Made by a program: the position numbers and the translations under genes
From: an uncultured Anaerolineae bacterium
Lineage (GTDB): Bacteria; Chloroflexota; Anaerolineae; B4-G1; DUEL01
Direction of reading: 5' to 3'
NCBI GenBank assembly: GCA_937942115.1
Contig: CALDFY010000333.1
Span: 1-10,700, forward strand
DNA length: 10,700 nt
Part shown: piece by piece, positions 4,945 to 10,700 of the stretch
Layout: each line of letters opens with the position of its first letter
Numbering within the stretch: the first letter of the stretch is position 1
The notes under the pieces: model-generated
The model's database searches: none
What the model was told of the DNA's origin: nothing
What the model saw: the letters and a program-made list of their open reading frames with translations, nothing else

Positions 4945-5835
4945 CTATTCCCGCTCACTCCCTAATCTTCTGTAAACCTCCTGCTTCAGCGCTTCCCGCC
5001 GACGGTGGTACTCCTTTTCGTTCAGACGCCCGGCCTGGTAATCTTCATCCAGCGCAGCGATGGCCTCCACCTGGGCGCGAACAGAGGCCGGGACGGGGCC
5101 GGGGGCCGGAGGACGCAGGAGGACGTAGGCCGCCACGACCGCGACCACCAGCGCTACCAGGCCCAGGGCAACTTCTGCGGTCGGGTTGCGAGAAGGAGGA
5201 GCCACAGGGGCCGGCCCACCGGGGACCGCTTCGGCCTGCAGCGGCTCCGTCCGCAACCGGAAGCGGACCGGCCGGCCCGCCTCCAGCGGCCCGGCGGTGT
5301 AGACCCGAACCGGGCCCTGGGTAGTATCCATCACCCCGCCCGACGTGAGCGCGTTGCCCTCGGCTGCCAGGTCACCGCCCATCGCCAGTATCCCCAGCGA
5401 GGCGACCTGCACCGGGAAGGTCCGTTCCACTTCCATCCCCTCCACGAAGGGGAGGATGTAGGAAAAGGCGATTTCCAGCGGAGCGTCGGCGGGGGAAATC
5501 GGTTCGGTGTACGCGATGCCCCCGTCCGTTTTGACCCAATGCGCATCCGCCGGTTCTATGGTCTCCAAGTCGGCGACGCCGGGCGGCAGGGTGAACGCCA
5601 GGGTGATCCGCCGGCCCGTCCGCAGGTCCTCCCGGCCGACGTAAGTCCGGTCGCCAGTGTTAGTGATCAGGTAGAACTCACGGACCTCCAGCCGGTCCCC
5701 GGTCCGGCGCAGGAAGAGGTGCAGTTGGGTGATCACCACCTGGGAGGGGTCCTCCGTCGTCCCGCCGCCCTGCGGGGCGGGGACCCAGGCCAGGAGAAAG
5801 GGCAAAAGCAGGAATAAGACGACAAGTCGTTTCAT
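4945..5835 (-). CDS. Membrane-anchored protein of unknown function in the ccm operon
   Basis: I do not recognise the family. The 296 residues have a clear order. A signal peptide (1-20: MKRL, then a Leu/Phe/Val-rich core) is followed by an exported beta-rich region of about 190 residues (including LHLFLRRTGDRLEVREFYLI and an immunoglobulin-like pattern), a proline-rich linker (204-218), and one transmembrane helix (221-240). Last comes a charged cytoplasmic tail predicted as coiled coil (252-292), containing A-L-D-E-D-Y-Q-A-G-R-L, a motif seen in short C-terminal regions of many membrane proteins. I chose ATG 5835 because AAAGGA lies 8 bases upstream; ATG 5844 is the alternative. The open frame beyond that runs into repeats and is not coding. 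Its position between ccmF and ccmA suggests a role in cytochrome c assembly. Confidence 0.75.
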   Translation of the reverse strand: MKRLVVLFLLLPFLLAWVPAPQGGGTTEDPSQVVITQLHLFLRRTGDRLEVREFYLITNTGDRTYVGREDLRTGRRITLAFTLPPGVADLETIEPADAHWVKTDGGIAYTEPISPADAPLEIAFSYILPFVEGMEVERTFPVQVASLGILAMGGDLAAEGNALTSGGVMDTTQGPVRVYTAGPLEAGRPVRFRLRTEPLQAEAVPGGPAPVAPPSRNPTAEVALGLVALVVAVVAAYVLLRPPAPGPVPASVRAQVEAIAALDEDYQAGRLNEKEYHRRREALKQEVYRRLGSERE

Positions 5836-5845
5836 TTCTCGCATC

Positions 5846-6051
5846 CTTTGGCGTTGAACAGGACGCCACTCCGCTGCGCTTCGTGGCTCACTACAAACGG
5901 CCACAGCGCAAGATGAATCTCGCGCCACAAGTTTCTGGGGTATCGAACGCCCCTCCGCTGCGGGGCTCACTATGAACCGCTCGTAGTAAGGCACGGAACG
6001 AAGTGGAGTGCCGTAAACGCCTCTCCGCTGCGGGGCTCACTACGAACAACA
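5846..6051. repeat. Non-coding stretch of degenerate palindromic repeats
   Basis: This gap between the zinc-ribbon gene and the next gene holds diverged copies of one unit, roughly GCCACTCCG...CGTGGCTCACTAC. Copies lie near 5861-5897, 5948-5978 and 6018-6048, with a fragment at 6056-6076. It also holds a degraded copy of the GCAAGAT palindrome (5908-5928). The same unit occurs three times inside the neighbouring zinc-ribbon gene. I see no gene here. Confidence 0.75.
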
Positions 6052-6396
6052 TCACGAGCGGAGCGGAGCGCCACAACGGGCACAGAAGCGGTCTTCAGGG
6101 CCGACGCGCCGGCCGCAGCGGGGGCAGAATTGGATGTCCTCCCCGGCGGAACGCCACTCCGTTTCACTCCGTGGCTCACTACGAGCGGGACGCCACTCCG
6201 TTTCACTCCGTGGCTCACTACGAGCGGGACGCCACTCCGCTTCGCTCTGTGGCTCACTACGAACCGCAGCGTAGGCCTGCGCGATCCAGTATTCTACGGC
6301 CCGGTCGGGGTTGGCGGCGCGGCGGAAGGGCCGGGCCAGCCATGCTCCCACGATCAGGGCCAGCGATAAGCCGATCAGAATAGAACCTATGCTCAT
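6052..6396 (-). CDS. Small membrane protein with C-terminal zinc ribbon, repeat-expanded
   Basis: The 114 residues comprise an N-terminal membrane helix (3-22, ending G-A-W-L-A-R-P-F), a short region (25-45), three copies of a 13-residue unit close to RSEPRSETEWRPA (46-83), and a C-terminal zinc ribbon with C91, C94, C105 and C108 (CPRCG...FCARCG). The start at 6396 is supported by GAGGC 6 bases upstream. The middle is made of DNA repeats that also occur outside genes, so the original linker was probably interrupted or replaced. Its position just after ccmF suggests a cytochrome c maturation accessory (CcmI- or CcmH-like by location only). I cannot give it a family function. Confidence 0.75.
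   Translation of the reverse strand: MSIGSILIGLSLALIVGAWLARPFRRAANPDRAVEYWIAQAYAAVRSEPQSEAEWRPARSEPRSETEWRPARSEPRSETEWRSAGEDIQFCPRCGRRVGPEDRFCARCGAPLRS
6148..6264. repeat. Three 39-bp tandem repeats inside the zinc-ribbon gene
   Basis: Units at 6148-6186, 6187-6225 and 6226-6264 are each 39 bp (13 codons), so the frame is kept. Units 1 and 2 are almost identical; unit 3 has several changes. Each contains GCCAC...GTGGC as an inverted repeat. They match the degenerate intergenic units at 5861-6048, so this is a dispersed element that has entered a gene. Confidence 0.93.
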
Positions 6397-6414
6397 CAAA
6401 GCCTCACGCAGGTC

Positions 6415-6488
6415 GCAAGATAAATCTTGCGCTACGTATCTGATGACGGAGCGCAAGAGCGCAGGTCGCAAGATAAATCTTGCGCTAC
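6415..6488. repeat. Two copies of the GCAAGAT palindromic repeat
   Basis: Identical units at 6415-6435 and 6468-6488 (core GCAAGATAAATCTTGC plus GCTAC) lie in the gap between ccmF and the zinc-ribbon gene, 53 bases apart, about twice the 26-base period seen at 1191. The second ends 4 bases before the ccmF stop. Confidence 0.93.
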
Positions 6489-6492
6489 ATGT

Positions 6493-9090
6493 CTATTGAA
6501 TCAGGCTGGCCAGGACGGCCCGCAGTTGGTCCGCCGTCACCGGGCCGATGTAGAAGCGGACGACTCTCCCCTCGGGGTCCACAACAAAGGTCTCCGGGAC
6601 GCCGGTGATGCCGTAGAGGTCGGCGATCCGGCCCGTTGGGTCCAGGCCGACGGGGTAGGTCAGGCCGTGGCGGGCCAGGAAATCCCGCACCACCGCCTCC
6701 TCGTCCTTGTAGGCGATGCCCACAAACACCACGCCCCTCTCCCGGTACTCCTCCCAGACGGCCTGCAGGTCCGCCGACTCCGCCTCGCAGGGCGGGCACC
6801 AGGAAGCCCAGAAGTTCACGACCACGACCTGTCCGCGCCGGGCGGAAAGGGAGAAGGCGGAGCCGTCCAACAGGGTCAGCGTGAAATCGGACGCCATCTG
6901 TCCGGGGAGGGGACGGCCGGAGGATTGGGCCGTGGCACCGTGGCCCGGCCCCCACATCGCCACGCCCGCTGCGACCAGGACGGCCACCCCCACCAGCAGG
7001 CCGACGGTGTTCCAGAGCGCCCGCCGTCGGGCCTGAGGGACCGTCAGCCGCGCCCCGGCGGTGGAGGGCCAGAAGGCCAGCGCGCCCCCCGCCAGGAAGA
7101 CCAGCCCGCCCAGCCACAGGAAGGAAGCCAGGGGGTTGACGAAGGCCTTGAACGTCGCCGTCGCGCCGTCGGCGGACCAGCCAGTCAGGACGACGTAGAG
7201 GTCCTCCCGGAGGCCGGCCCGCAGCGCGGGGACTGTCACCGTCTGGTCAAAGTTGGCGTACCGCTCCAGACGGGGCTGAAGGGTCACCCAGTAGGCGCCG
7301 TCCCGGTAGACGGAGAGGACGGCCCAAGTGGAGAGGCGGTCGCTGGCCGGGAAGTCCTGCCGGATTTCCTCAAAGATGAGGGTATAGCGGCCCACCTGGG
7401 CCGGCTCCCCGGCGGCCAGACTCAGATTCCGCTCCAGGGGGTACATCCGGGTGCCGATGACTCCCATCAGAATCAAGGCGATGCCCAGATGGACGACGTA
7501 GCCGCCATAGCGGCGCCGGTTCCGGTCCACCAGGACGGCCAGGGCCGTCAGGAGGCTTTCGCCCTCCCGTCGGCGGCGGGCCAGGACGTCCCGGACGATT
7601 TCGGTCAGCGCGGTTCCCAGGACCATGCCGGTCAGGGCGAAGCCCAGAAGGGCGAGGGGACGGGTGAAGCCGGAAAGGGCCATCAGCCCGACAACCATCG
7701 CGCCACCAACCAGTGCAGGGATCACCCGACGGGCCTCCAGCCGCTGCCGACCTGCAACGGGACAGAGGGCCAGGAGGAGGGTCAGAACGGCGAACTGGGG
7801 CCCCGTCACCCGATCAAACCATTCGGGCGTCGCCTCAAAGCGGCGGCCCGTTAGCGCCTCCGTCAGGGTGGGGAGGAGACTCCCCACCAGGACCGACCCG
7901 GTAATGACCAGGAAGAGGATGAGGGTGAGGGTGAAGAGTCCTTCCCGGGAGAGGAGGCTCTCCGGGGGCCGTTTCTCTTCCAGCGTAGACCGTCGGCGAA
8001 AGATGAGGGCCAGGGAGCCCACCAGGGTCAGGCCGATAGCGGCCAGGAAATACGGTCCCAGGTTGGAGCGGGCGAAAGCGTGGACGGATTGGATCATCCC
8101 GCTGCGGGTAGTGAAGGTGCCGAAGAGGACCAGGGCGAAGGAGAAAGAAACCAGAAGGAAGTTCCAGATGCGGAAGCCCCGCCGCTCTTCCTGCATCGCG
8201 GCGCCGTGGAGGAGGGCAGTGGCGGTGAGCCAGGGCATCAGGCCGGCGTTCTCCACGGGGTCCCAGCCCCAGTAGCCGCCCCAGCCCAGGACGTCGTAGG
8301 CCCAGCGCGCGCCCAGAAGAAGGCCCAGTCCCAGGAACAGCCAGGCGAACAGAGTCCAGCGGCGGACGGCGCGGGTCCAGCCCTCCACCTCACCGGTGAC
8401 CAGCGCGGCCATCGCGTAGGCAAAGGGGACCGCCAGGCCGACGTACCCCAGGTAAAGGGCCGGGGGGTGGAAAATCATCCCCGGGTGGCGCAGGAGGGGG
8501 TTAAGGCCCAGCCCGTCGGCGGGGACGGTCGCCATTCGGGCAAAGGGATTGCTCAGGAAGAGGGTAACGCCGGTGAAGAAGGCGGTGATGAGGGAGAGGA
8601 GGGAGGCCCTCACCCCTACCCCCCTACCCCCCTCCCCCTCTCCCACTTTATGGGAGAGGGGGAAGGGGAAGGTCCTCACCCCCTCCCCCGGCCCTTCAGG
8701 CCACTCTCTCCCCCTCTCCCGCTTTGCGGAAGAGGAGGAAGGCACAGAGGTAGGGATGAGGGTAAGGGCAAGAAACAGCGCCTGCAGGAACGACCACAGC
8801 AGCAGCGACCCCTCCTGCCCGGCCCAGAGGGCGGAGACTTTCAGGTAAAGAGGCAGGGTACGGCTGGAATGGTTGGCGACGTAGCGAATCTCAAAGTGGT
8901 CGGTCAGGAAGGCCGCCAGGAGCAGGAGGAGGGCCAGGCCCAGGAGGCCCACCGTCGCCAGGACAGAGTTGCGGGCACTCTCGGCCCAGCGAGGGTCATT
9001 CCGGCGCAGGGGGAGCAGCGCGGCGATGGTCGCGTAGAGGGCCGTCGCCAGCGCCAGTCCGACCGTCAGGTTACCGATTTCTGCCAGCAT
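6493..9090 (-). CDS. ccmF: CcmF cytochrome c heme lyase fused to a TlpA/CcmG-type thioredoxin
   Basis: An 865-residue fusion. Residues 1-675 are CcmF, a multi-span membrane protein that takes heme from CcmE and attaches it to apocytochrome c outside the membrane. It has the WWD signature (GWGGYWGWDPVEN, 269-281) and candidate heme-ligand histidines H208 (FHPPALYLGY), H337 and H534. A new membrane helix (about 691-712) then leads to an exported thioredoxin domain (727-865) with W-C765-P-P-C768 and cis-Pro P832 (GVPETFVVD), as in ResA/CcmG, which reduce apocytochrome cysteines. Usually these are two genes. Residues 113-161 are not CcmF but an in-frame repeat insertion in a loop. The start at 9090 has GGAGGGG 6 bases upstream and overlaps the ccmE stop (TAATG). 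Confidence 0.95.
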   Translation of the reverse strand: MLAEIGNLTVGLALATALYATIAALLPLRRNDPRWAESARNSVLATVGLLGLALLLLLAAFLTDHFEIRYVANHSSRTLPLYLKVSALWAGQEGSLLLWSFLQALFLALTLIPTSVPSSSSAKRERGREWPEGPGEGVRTFPFPLSHKVGEGEGGRGVGVRASLLSLITAFFTGVTLFLSNPFARMATVPADGLGLNPLLRHPGMIFHPPALYLGYVGLAVPFAYAMAALVTGEVEGWTRAVRRWTLFAWLFLGLGLLLGARWAYDVLGWGGYWGWDPVENAGLMPWLTATALLHGAAMQEERRGFRIWNFLLVSFSFALVLFGTFTTRSGMIQSVHAFARSNLGPYFLAAIGLTLVGSLALIFRRRSTLEEKRPPESLLSREGLFTLTLILFLVITGSVLVGSLLPTLTEALTGRRFEATPEWFDRVTGPQFAVLTLLLALCPVAGRQRLEARRVIPALVGGAMVVGLMALSGFTRPLALLGFALTGMVLGTALTEIVRDVLARRRREGESLLTALAVLVDRNRRRYGGYVVHLGIALILMGVIGTRMYPLERNLSLAAGEPAQVGRYTLIFEEIRQDFPASDRLSTWAVLSVYRDGAYWVTLQPRLERYANFDQTVTVPALRAGLREDLYVVLTGWSADGATATFKAFVNPLASFLWLGGLVFLAGGALAFWPSTAGARLTVPQARRRALWNTVGLLVGVAVLVAAGVAMWGPGHGATAQSSGRPLPGQMASDFTLTLLDGSAFSLSARRGQVVVVNFWASWCPPCEAESADLQAVWEEYRERGVVFVGIAYKDEEAVVRDFLARHGLTYPVGLDPTGRIADLYGITGVPETFVVDPEGRVVRFYIGPVTADQLRAVLASLIQ
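8608..8754. repeat. Palindromic repeat pair inserted in frame in ccmF
   Basis: About 147 bp of C-rich repeat lie inside ccmF and encode a low-complexity segment (residues 113-161, rich in Gly, Glu, Arg, Pro). It contains two hairpins: arms 8633-8645 and 8651-8663 (13 bp, perfect), and arms 8713-8722 and 8726-8735 (10 positions, one mismatch). The spacer CCTCACCCCCTCCCCCGG at 8674-8691 nearly matches that of the intergenic copies at 10555-10667, showing a common family. No stop codon is introduced. Confidence 0.88.
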
Positions 9091-9575
9091 TACGGCCCCT
9101 CCACCTGTTCGGGGACCGCTTCCTGGTAGCGGGTGGGGCACTTCAGGAGCACTTCGTCGGCGTAGAAGCGCCCGTCCTCCCCCAGGCGGCCCCGGATGAT
9201 GGCCTGACTCTCGTGCCGCAACAGGTCCGGCTTGACGTTCTCGTAGACGACCTCCAGGCGCGGGGCATTCGGGTTGTTGACGGCGGCGTGGAGGACGGCC
9301 GCCAGTCCGCCCGCCCGCTGCACCTCCTTCGGGTCGGCGGGGACCTGGACGATGGTGAAGGTCACCCGGGGGATGCTGGGGTCGTAGACGATGGAGTCTC
9401 CCAGCACCGCTCCGGAGACGGTGAGGTTGCGGCCGACGGCCCGGTCGCCCATCGCGCGCAGTTCCTCAATGGTGAGGAAGTAGTGGGCCGTGCTCCCGGT
9501 GTTGCTGACGATGAGGTAGATGACGGCCGCCAGGATCAGCAGTCCGGCGAAGATGAATTTCCCTTTTCCGGCCAT
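9090..9575 (-). CDS. ccmE: CcmE heme chaperone, CxxxY type
   Basis: A 161-residue periplasm-facing heme carrier: a short cytoplasmic start (MAGKGK), one membrane helix (about 7-24), then the OB-fold (AHYFLTIEELRAMGD, NLTVSGAVL, IIRGRLGEDGRFYADEVLLKC). The heme-binding motif is C146-P-T-R-Y150. Most bacteria have HxxxY, where histidine bonds heme covalently; the CxxxY form is known from Desulfovibrio and archaea and goes with a variant maturation system without CcmH. This agrees with no ccmH being seen here. The start is ATG 9575 with GGAG upstream; the open frame before it passes through the promoter and is not coding. It is first in the ccm operon and overlaps ccmF by one base. Confidence 0.95.
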   Translation of the reverse strand: MAGKGKFIFAGLLILAAVIYLIVSNTGSTAHYFLTIEELRAMGDRAVGRNLTVSGAVLGDSIVYDPSIPRVTFTIVQVPADPKEVQRAGGLAAVLHAAVNNPNAPRLEVVYENVKPDLLRHESQAIIRGRLGEDGRFYADEVLLKCPTRYQEAVPEQVEGP

Positions 9576-9609
9576 TGTCGCTCCGTATCGGGTTGAGAAT
9601 ACAGGGGTA

Positions 9610-9638
9610 ATTGTAACAGAAGTGGGGAAGAGAGTCAA
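9610..9638 (-). promoter_or_regulatory. Sigma70-type promoter of the ccm operon
   Basis: On the minus strand TTGACT (9633-9638) and TACAAT (9610-9615) are 17 bases apart, with TG one base before the -10. The ccmE ATG is 34 bases past the -10. The -35 box is identical to that of the sulfur/redox operon. No palindrome covers this -10. Confidence 0.82.
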
Positions 9639-9665
9639 ATGGGAGTGAAACGTGAAGGGGGCGAG

Positions 9666-10355
9666 TCAGGGGAGAGAGACGGGGATGGAGTCGGTGATGC
9701 GGATTTCATCCGGGCGGACGGCACAGCGGAAGGCGTGGACCTCCACCCCGACGCGGGCGGCCTCCGCCAGCGCGGCCGCAAAGGCCGGGTCGGCCCGGGC
9801 GTGGGGCATGAAGGCCTCCGCATCAGGCCGCTGGACGACGAAGACAACGGCGGCCCGCTCTCCCCGTTTCACCTGGGCGGCCAACTGGTAGAGGTGCCGC
9901 TGCCCCCGCCGCGTCGGCGCGTCGGGGAAAAGGGCCACCCCGTCCTCCACCAGGGTGACCGACTTGGTCTCCACCCACAGGGGGCCGCCGGGGCCGTCCA
10001 GCCGGAAATCCAGGCGGCTCTCCCCACAGCGCACTTCCCGCTCCAGCCGCGCGAATCCGGAGAATCGGGACAATCGTCCCTCCGTCACCGCTTCGGCAAA
10101 GAGCGGCCCGGGCAACCGGGCATCTACGGAGACCAGCACGCCGGCGTACTCCACCAGCAGGAGGTCCAGCGGGGTACGGCGGCGGGGGTCGGGATGAGGG
10201 ACCAGATGGCAGAGCCGCCCCGGGGTCAGCAGTTCCGTCAGGCGGCCTGAGTTGGGCAGGTGGGCCGCGACCGGGCGCCCGTCCACCTCCACCCGGATGC
10301 GGAAGCGGTTCTCCCGCGCCAGGAAGCGGCCCTCAACCGTCGGCGGCAGTCTCAT
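9666..10355 (-). CDS. sfsA: SfsA family protein
   Basis: This 229-residue protein has the usual SfsA length and signatures: GRFLARENRF (9-18), AHLPNSGRLTELL (31-43), LVSVDARLPG (74-83), VETKSVTL (128-135) and FPDAPTRRGQRHLYQL (143-158). SfsA was named for stimulating sugar fermentation genes in E. coli and is described as DNA-binding; the fold is an OB-like N-domain plus a nuclease-like C-domain. Its real role in most bacteria is unsettled. The start is ATG 10355; no good ribosome-binding site precedes it, and the frame upstream runs into repeats. It ends 28 bases before the -35 of the ccm promoter and appears functionally unrelated to that operon. Confidence 0.95.
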   Translation of the reverse strand: MRLPPTVEGRFLARENRFRIRVEVDGRPVAAHLPNSGRLTELLTPGRLCHLVPHPDPRRRTPLDLLLVEYAGVLVSVDARLPGPLFAEAVTEGRLSRFSGFARLEREVRCGESRLDFRLDGPGGPLWVETKSVTLVEDGVALFPDAPTRRGQRHLYQLAAQVKRGERAAVVFVVQRPDAEAFMPHARADPAFAAALAEAARVGVEVHAFRCAVRPDEIRITDSIPVSLP

Positions 10356-10368
10356 GGTCGGAGATTTC

Positions 10369-10553
10369 CACCAAGACACGAAGACACGGAGGCAACTACC
10401 TACCCCGATGGGTGGGATGCCCACCTCCGCCCGCCGCCGAAGCGGCGGGCTCAGATACCAAAGCCCCGACAGGCTATCCGGAAGCCCCCGAAAAGGGCTT
10501 CGCATCTGAGCCAGGGCTTTTCGCCCAATGGCGCTAACTTTTTCGGCGCGCTG
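10369..10553. repeat. Gene-free stretch of short repeats and nested hairpins
   Basis: AAGACACG is repeated in tandem at 10373-10388. It is followed by GGTGGG/CCCACC (10411-10425), GCCCGCCGC/GCGGCGGGC with a CGAA loop (10429-10450), GGCTCAGAT (10448-10456) pairing with ATCTGAGCC (10504-10512) around an inner GAAGCCC/GGGCTTC hairpin (10481-10501), and GGGC/GCCC (10514-10526). No coding potential with family signal is seen on either strand. It could be a dispersed element or a structured RNA. Confidence 0.6.
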
Positions 10554-10667
10554 GCCTCACCCCTCCCCCAGCCCCTCCCCTCTCCCAAACTTCGTTTGGG
10601 AGAGGGGCGCCTCACCCCTCCCCCGGCCCCTCCCCTCTCCCAAACTTCGTTTGGGAGAGGGGAGGGG
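10554..10667. repeat. Two C-rich palindromic repeats, 55-bp period
   Basis: Each unit has a C-rich lead (CCTCACCCCTCCCCC) and a long hairpin: CCCCTCTCCCAAAC with its complement around TTC (14-bp stem, 10577-10607), and a 19-bp stem at 10627-10667. They are relatives of the insertion inside ccmF. After them, to the window end, I see no feature. Confidence 0.92.
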
Positions 10668-10700
10668 AGAAAGGAAGGGTTTTGCGGCGGCCTTCGGCCG

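Noticed and set aside
4920..4965. Promoter for ccmA around TATACA (minus strand)
   Set aside because: No acceptable -35 at 16-18 bases; the match is too weak to list.
5845..5994. N-terminal extension of the unknown membrane protein
   Set aside because: This part translates dispersed repeats; the signal peptide and ribosome-binding site fit 5835.
9576..9638. N-terminal extension of CcmE
   Set aside because: It would cover the promoter at 9610-9638; a normal CcmE start with ribosome-binding site is at 9575.
10356..10505. N-terminal extension of SfsA
   Set aside because: It translates hairpin repeats, and SfsA homologs start near MRLPPTVEGRF.
10527..10545. Integron attC-like site (GCGCTAAC)
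   Set aside because: The core does not fit RYYYAAC and no matching second core is seen.

Overview
The window is GC-rich DNA from a bacterium with densely packed genes. Every gene I can support reads on the minus strand. The mix of genes (Cys-type CcmE, an FTR-rubredoxin fusion, TusA/DsrE2, an IscU fusion) and the many short palindromic repeats suggest a Chloroflexota-like, possibly thermophilic or anaerobic lineage. That placement is recognition by style, not a computed assignment.

Region A (right end, about 9666-10700) holds sfsA. To its right is a gene-free stretch of dispersed hairpin repeats.

Region B (about 4127-9640) is a cytochrome c maturation operon behind a good sigma70-type promoter at 9610-9638. 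In transcription order it contains ccmE (with CxxxY heme-attachment motif), ccmF fused to a TlpA/CcmG-type thioredoxin, a small membrane zinc-ribbon protein, a membrane-anchored protein of unknown function, and ccmA. No ccmB, ccmC or ccmH lies in the window. Palindromic repeats have entered two of these genes in frame (ccmF and the zinc-ribbon gene).

Region C (about 160-4130) is a sulfur, Fe-S and thiol-redox operon behind a near-consensus promoter at 4102-4130, whose -10 box sits inside a perfect palindrome. In order it encodes a cysteine-desulfurase-fold protein that has lost the PLP lysine, an IscU fused to a MIP18/DUF59-like domain, TusA, DsrE2, a glutaredoxin with an in-frame UGA at its catalytic cysteine, a 59-residue rubredoxin-like protein with seven cysteines, a second glutaredoxin, and a ferredoxin:thioredoxin-reductase catalytic chain with a C-terminal rubredoxin domain.

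The most notable result is the gene at 1260-1514. UGA lies at codon 13, giving a UxxC motif, and a perfect 8-bp hairpin with a G-first loop begins 15 bases downstream, as expected for a bacterial SECIS element. I read it as an unrecognised selenocysteine glutaredoxin. Taken together, region C looks like an electron chain (ferredoxin to FTR/rubredoxin to Grx/Sec-Grx) coupled to persulfide carriers (TusA, DsrE2) and an Fe-S scaffold pair that may use sulfide or carrier-bound sulfur instead of desulfurase chemistry. The parts are seen in the sequence; how they work together is inference.
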